Of a DNA stretch of 64,000 bases, positions 58,835 to 64,000 are shown piece after piece. The translations under genes and the position numbers were made by a program. The stretch comes from Antedon mediterranea. Lineage: Eukaryota > Echinodermata > Crinoidea > Comatulida > Antedonidae. Below the pieces are notes generated by a model. It saw only the letters and a program-made list of their open reading frames with translations, made no database searches and was not told where the DNA came from. Each line of letters opens with the position of its first letter. Within the stretch, counting starts at the first letter, position 1. Where the stretch lies: assembly GCF_964355755.1 (NCBI RefSeq), contig NC_092671.1, forward strand, positions 26,842,070-26,906,069, written 5' to 3'.

Positions 58835-59177
58835 TCAATATTAACCACCATTTAAGCTGTTTTTAGTTTAATTCCAAAATTGTTTACATCTCTACCAAGC
58901 TACCTTCTTTGTTTTCTACTCTTATTCAGACTCTACCCTGCCTCCTTTTGTTTTTTTTTTCTTTTATTCCTGTCCACGCAGGCAGCACTTGCCAGCTCTT
59001 ATACTATGACGTTATCCAAATTTCTTCATTTACACTGATGAAGGGCTAGTGTTGCCCGAAAGCTCTGCTAAATTTTCTGGCTGTTTAACTTTTCGCTTTT
59101 TTTTTGTATCTCCATTGAGATCCAGCCACTGATACCCACAGCATTGTAATTTTTTCAGTTATGTGCCTTTGGAATTA

Positions 59178-59226
59178 TTATTATATTATATATATTATTA
59201 TATTATATATATTATTATATTATTAA
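59178..59226. repeat. AT-rich microsatellite (~20-bp period)
   Basis: ATTATTATATTATATATATT repeated about 2.5 times at the 3' end of the Penelope-like relic. Confidence 0.8.
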
Positions 59227-61986
59227 AATAAATTGTCGTCTGTGAGATTTTGACTGGTGCACATGATAATATTATCATGATGTCAATGACACTTACCTCC
59301 AGTCCTCATTTTTCTTTCTCGGAAAAACGTATTATGTATACCGTACGGTTACTCAACCAAACAAATCCAACTAAGGCGCAGGATTGGTCTGGGTGGGTAT
59401 TTCGCACCTTCTTCGATTTGTGTTGTGTTTTTTTTTCAAACACACTCATAGGTTAAGCCTACCATCTGTGTTTAAGTTTATAGGCCTACTCAGACATTAC
59501 TTTAAAACATGCTTGTCCAATAAACAAAACAACGTTGACATGAGGTACTAACGAGCAGACAGATGATCAAATTATTATTTGAATGCGGGCCTATGGCAGT
59601 TTTGGTTCTTCCTTATTTTAATGGCATCACTACAATACCGGATTCATCGATGCTTTCTCCTGACCCTTCGACGAGAAGTACTGTAGCACTATTCTGTCCA
59701 ATCATGGACTTATAAATTAGAGGTTCATGGTCCAACTGTTCACACTTATTAAGCCTATTGAGTGAAGTATGAGATGAACCGAGGCACACTTCTTCGTTGG
59801 TTTATTGATGCATTAAATACTATAAAGATATGTTTATTAATTAAATAAGCCATAAGCAAAAAGAGACTGATACAAATCAAGATTTTCAGTTAATGTGCAT
59901 ATTTTTATTTTAGCCACATACCAAAAAATCTAACTATATTATTACACTTGTAAGTGCCTACTAAAAATCCACGACCCAATGCAATCCTTACAATAATCTG
60001 GGATTTTTTCTACACGTACACTACGATATGTAAATTACTGGGTACTGATTATATATACATAATAAATACATTATATGAACAGGAATAAAGATAATGTAGG
60101 TCTCATGTGACCTCATACATGTTTAAAAGTGTTAGGCCTAAAACCTATAGAATTCAAAACACAAGAGATGTGGATTATTATAATTATACTATGCATCAGT
60201 CTCGTGTCTAATAAAGTTTATATTATAAACTTTATTTAGACAAGAGACTGATGCACAGTAGGCCTACAACTCGTTTAATCAACAGTGATTGTTTTTAAGT
60301 TCGTGATATTAGAAGAAAAAAAGAAAGAATTTGAAAAGAAAATTACAGCAGAATCCCTTCCATCTGACCGACACCCCTATTTAGAGGACACCATACCGGT
60401 GCTCCCCGCGTAAACGGGAACCCCTTATCAAGTGTCTCTTTTATAGGAATTATACTTAATAACTGATTTTTTTTCCTTCATTTTTATCTTTAAATAATAA
60501 TAAACACATTTTACATATAGTATCTAGCCATTTTAAGAGCTGGATGTACACCATCATGATCATGGAAGAGGGCATGCCTTCTCATAAAAACCATACGCTA
60601 AAATATTTTTTCCCACCTAATTTTGAAAGCTAACGGGAGCGAATACAGAATTCTTAAACAGGGAAGGGGGAATTTTTATTTATTTATTTTATTCATTTTC
60701 AGCAACATTTAAAACAACGCATAGACTTGGAGTGTGCCGAGGATCGAAGTGGCAAAATAGGTTAGAGGACCACACCAACACTCACAGAATTAAACAAAAA
60801 CAAAAACAAATTGAATCAATCAATGTGAATAATAGGCATAATAGATTTAGTCCATGGCTCATTAGCATATTTTTTTTAATGTAGGCCCATCGAACTTCCA
60901 CTTACAAATTAGGAAGAAACCTGGAAGTTCATCCACAAACCAACAAATCTGGTTCTCCTCTATCAGTTTTGGATTTTTAGATGTTTGAAAGTTAAAATAT
61001 CCAAATACATACAATTGATAATCAACGTATTTAAATTAAAACTTTGTTTAATAAATATAACATTTGTGTGACAAAAATAATAGTAAAGTAATTTCGGCTT
61101 GATTCAATTGTCAACAAATTGAGTTTAAATAAATATCTTATCTATCTTTCTTTAAATTCTTTTATTAACATTACATTGGCGAGAGATACCAAACAAGGGA
61201 GCAATATATTGAATAAGAGGAAGAACAAGGTATTTATAATGATTAAGTAAAACAGCTTTAGTGGCATTTAGCATTTATTAGCATTAAGGGAAAATAATTA
61301 AGTGCTGACCATCAGGAGATCATATCAATGTCCCGCTGTAGAGGTAAACCATATTTTCCATCCTCCTGATACATTTAGTAAGATATTAAATAACAGGGGT
61401 ACAAGCACAGACCCATGAGAAACGTCTTATCAATGTTTTTATATACAATAAGATCATGAATGTATATGATTTCCAGAGTTGGAATATACAAATTAGCTGA
61501 AAACATGTATAAATATCGTCAATTGGAGGATCATAATGTATGATGAAAAGAAAATAACGAATAACAATGATCTGTTACAATTCAGTGGAAAATTGGGTCA
61601 GGGAGCCTTCCCCTAGCTTCTACTTTATCTGGCTAGCATTCCATTCTTTACCATCGAGCCCTCTCCTATTATTAACGTTATAGGCCTACTTCCCCATTTC
61701 ATTTCGTGGCATAGTAAGGTACAGTAGGGCCTACAGCAATTAATTTTTGATGTTCCGTTTTTCATGTCTTTCTTTGATGGCATAGTTTAGCTTTTTTATT
61801 CAACCAGGGAAGAGTAACTCTTCCCTGATATAACTGTCTATGTAGTCTTAATTATTGTTTAATTTTCAACCAATCAGCAGCATGTCTCATTGCACAAAAC
61901 ATACAAACATTTCACTGTTTTGTAATTCTGAAAACAATTTAAGCAACACAATCGAAACAGCAGTGGTTACCACATCATGTCAACCT
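59227..61986. other. Intergenic region between the two genes
   Basis: No convincing exon on either strand. It contains the hairpin at 60192-60255, a CTTAATAGGGG-type repeat fragment (60352-60450), several TAGGCCTA palindromes and AT-rich DNA. The 3' untranslated region of the TPR gene should lie just below 61987. Confidence 0.6.
60192..60255. repeat. 64-bp near-perfect hairpin
   Basis: Arms TGCATCAGTCTCGTGTCT... and its inverted copy are separated by about 4 bases, with one mismatch and one single-base gap over ~29 pairs. It could be a very short MITE or an RNA hairpin. Confidence 0.8.
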
Positions 61987-64000
61987 TCAAACAATATCGT
62001 CTAATAATTTATTCAATTCTTCAATTCGTGGGTGATTTTCTTCATAAACAGTCCGAAGAACTGACAAAGATTTGCTGATATAATCCTGTGCTTTTTTTGT
62101 ATCTGTAAGCTCTCTGAACACATTGCCTAAATGTTTTAATGTTTCACTGGTACCTACAGCTTGAGATCCCTTATTGCTTAAATCTTCAAATATTTCTAAG
62201 GCTTTTTCGTGTTTCAATTTAGCCATCTGTAGGTCTCCACGTTCACTATGTATCAGACCTATCCCATTTAATGTATTTCCTACCTCCGAACTAATTTTTC
62301 CGAATGATTTTTGAAAAATCTCGAGACATCTCTCCCCGTTTGATAATGCATCTTTTAAATTATGCATTTCTCTTTGTGTATTGGACAGATCGTGCAAAAC
62401 TTCACCAACGTAATAGTGTGATGTGCCATAATATTGTTCTCGAATTTTAAGGGATCGCTCTAACGTTTCCATAGATTGTTGCAGATCTCCCTTTGCACGG
62501 TATGTAAAACCTAGAAAATATAATGTTTCGCCAACATTTGGATGTATATCACCGTGGATTTCTTCGTGGATGTTTAAAGCTTCTAAGAGTGCATGAACAC
62601 TGTCATTATACTGTCCAAGAGAATAGTAATTTGTCGCTAAAGTATTTAAAACTCTTGCTACTCGTTGGTCGTGAGCACCATACGCTTCTTTGGTAATATC
62701 CAATGCTTCATGATATAACACCTTAGCTTTGTTTAATTCACCCTGCCTATTATACACCACAGCAAGATTTAAAAGGAAGGCTCCTAGGCGTGGATGTTTA
62801 TTCGAGTAAATTTGTTTTGCAAGTTCTACGGCTTGTTCGTGGTATTGCTGAGCTATGTCAAGTTGCTTTCTGTACCTGTGGAGAACTCCCAGTAAATGCA
62901 AAGAGACAGCAATCATTGGTGAAAAGCCACACTTCTCTGAAATATCGAGAGCAAGTTCATGTAAATTCTGAGCTTTCGACATTTTCTGACCTACACCTCT
63001 GTAAACTGTTCCCATCATGTTCAGTAAAAGAGTAGTATTTGCTATTGAAGTTTGTTGTACATTTATGAGAGAGCCCGTAGCAAAATCCTCAACTAGTTCC
63101 ACAATTTTCTCAAGGTCTCTAGGTTGTTGGTTTCCAGTGTAATATATATAAAGAACAGAAAAAAATGCTCCAAGCTCTGGCTTCCCTTCTGAGAAACTTT
63201 CCTTTGTCATATTTACCAAGAACGTGACTTCCGGCATAACGACTGTAGATTTATGCTTATTTGGCCAATAGAGGTAGGGTTCTGCCATTGAGTTAAGAAA
63301 TTTCCAACAAAATTCCTTGGTTATTATTTTGGAATATTCAAGATTTAACGGACGTAAGTGCGACACCAAAGACATTAAAACATCCACAAGTTTGAAGTTT
63401 AGCGTCGTATACTCTGTCATTTGGTTTAACGAAGCTTCCGGCTTGTCATCTAATACTTTTGATATCACTTTAAGAATTCTTTGTAAAGAATTTTCAACAA
63501 AGCGATTTCCTTGAGTAGAATTGTCATGGAGCCATTTCGATGTACAAACTTTACGAGATGCTTCTCTGGTAACTTGGTGCGAAAGAATAAAAATATGCTC
63601 TGATCGATTCTGCAGTTCATAAATCGATGATCTATAAATTAACTCCTTAACACTGTATGTTGTATAGTCTTGAAGAACAGAGTTCATTGCAACATATTGC
63701 AAAAAAAGTTGCACGGATATTGTCTGCGAGTCACAGTATCCTACGAAGAAAGCAAGATCTTTGTATAAATCCCCATCGCTTCCGTTAACTAGCTGGTTTA
63801 TTGTTTTAATTGACGTTGTCAGCATTGATAAGTCATAGGGTAAGCCTTCATCTTTGGCCTCCTTCCATAGAAAGTCAATATCAGACCTGTACGCTTCTAA
63901 ATCCAGTTTAAATTTTTGTAGGTAATGGAAATAAGACTCGTATCTGTGGAGAGTTCTTTCTGTTTTAATATAAATTGCTGCGTTTGCTAATGAAAAAGGC
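61987..64000 (-). CDS. TPR-repeat protein (kinesin-light-chain-type repeats), 3' part of gene
   Basis: One uninterrupted frame from the window edge to a TGA at 61987-61989, at least 670 codons. The first Met in view (63825) is not taken as the start, because the frame stays open for 58 codons above it. Residues are counted from that Met. The N-terminal ~260 residues are helical and not recognised (marks: GLPYDLSMLTTSIK, FFVGYCDSQTISV). From ~264 to ~600 come eight TPRs of 42 residues, for example LGAFLLNLAVVYNRQGELNKAK and HEEIHGDIHPNVGETL. These match the kinesin-light-chain or nephrocystin-3-like TPR class, with the HPR/HPN linker in several repeats. A 12-residue tail follows. Known: such TPR solenoids bind peptides or proteins. 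In many invertebrates they form the C-terminus of NACHT or NB-ARC ATPases; whether an ATPase lies upstream here cannot be seen. Lack of introns over 2 kb contrasts with the FN3 gene. Confidence 0.85.
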   Translation of the reverse strand, partial: PFSLANAAIYIKTERTLHRYESYFHYLQKFKLDLEAYRSDIDFLWKEAKDEGLPYDLSMLTTSIKTINQLVNGSDGDLYKDLAFFVGYCDSQTISVQLFLQYVAMNSVLQDYTTYSVKELIYRSSIYELQNRSEHIFILSHQVTREASRKVCTSKWLHDNSTQGNRFVENSLQRILKVISKVLDDKPEASLNQMTEYTTLNFKLVDVLMSLVSHLRPLNLEYSKIITKEFCWKFLNSMAEPYLYWPNKHKSTVVMPEVTFLVNMTKESFSEGKPELGAFFSVLYIYYTGNQQPRDLEKIVELVEDFATGSLINVQQTSIANTTLLLNMMGTVYRGVGQKMSKAQNLHELALDISEKCGFSPMIAVSLHLLGVLHRYRKQLDIAQQYHEQAVELAKQIYSNKHPRLGAFLLNLAVVYNRQGELNKAKVLYHEALDITKEAYGAHDQRVARVLNTLATNYYSLGQYNDSVHALLEALNIHEEIHGDIHPNVGETLYFLGFTYRAKGDLQQSMETLERSLKIREQYYGTSHYYVGEVLHDLSNTQREMHNLKDALSNGERCLEIFQKSFGKISSEVGNTLNGIGLIHSERGDLQMAKLKHEKALEIFEDLSNKGSQAVGTSETLKHLGNVFRELTDTKKAQDYISKSLSVLRTVYEENHPRIEELNKLLDDIV

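Larger units (their letters stand above)
56385..59226 (+). mobile_element. Degenerate Penelope-like retroelement with nested MITE
   Basis: Coding relic at 56430-58278, MITE insertion at about 58307-58834, 3' tail to about 59175, then an AT microsatellite. Penelope-like elements combine a telomerase-related reverse transcriptase with a C-terminal GIY-YIG nuclease, and both are recognisable here. Insertion boundaries were not found. Confidence 0.8.

Noticed and set aside
59250-59456. Plus-strand frame of 68 codons after the Penelope relic
   Set aside because: No domain or homologous context; probably a chance frame in intergenic DNA.
63823-63825. Met codon as the true start of the TPR protein
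   Set aside because: The same frame stays open for 58 more codons to the window edge with similar helical sequence, so the start is probably upstream.

Overview
The window is a piece of an intron-rich, AT-rich animal genome. Consensus GT..AG introns, domain-per-exon fibronectin type III (FN3) modules, Penelope-like retroelement remains, tRNA-derived SINEs, MITE-like hairpins and frequent TAGGCCTA palindromes suggest a marine invertebrate, possibly a non-chordate deuterostome such as an echinoderm. The species is an inference of low confidence.

Region 1, about 1 to 55.9 kb, minus strand: one giant gene. I assembled 77 coding exons by hand from a signal-peptide exon (start codon at 55873-55871) to an exon ending at 266, where the gene runs off the window. 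The joined reading frame is about 6,595 codons with no stop at any junction. It encodes a secreted or membrane-anchored extracellular protein with 3 amino-terminal FN3-like domains, two copies of an unrecognised four-cysteine domain (48344-48790 and 46956-47829), and then 66 more FN3 domains. Nearly all exons are phase 1 at both ends. Two FN3 subtypes alternate along the chain. No transmembrane segment, kinase or phosphatase domain lies in the window, so the parent family (receptor phosphatase-like, tenascin-like or other) is undecided.

Region 2, inside that gene, 18.7 to 38.8 kb: a tandem array of a ~1.9 kb unit carrying four FN3 exons (called B, A, D, C here), repeated about 9.75 times and almost unchanged in exons and introns. 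A further A-D-C set at 44.4-45.6 kb is separated from the array by about 5.3 kb of inserted DNA. A dimer of units has itself been duplicated (offset 3,797 bp). One unit carries an 835-bp transposon-like insertion in an intron.

Region 3, 38.8 to 44.4 kb: an intron swollen by repeats. It holds two related SINE-like copies and a ~2.8 kb foldback (giant inverted-repeat) element with minisatellite arms. The core of the foldback carries a protein-coding relic.

Region 4, 56.4 to 59.2 kb, plus strand: a frame-broken Penelope-like element (reverse transcriptase plus GIY-YIG nuclease remains) with a nested MITE in its 3' part. From 59.2 to 62.0 kb I see only repeats.

Region 5, 61,987 to the window end, minus strand: the 3' part of a second gene, encoding a protein ending in eight kinesin-light-chain-type TPR repeats. 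The upstream end is cut by the window.

The two genes lie on the same strand. Nothing in the sequence shows that they work together.
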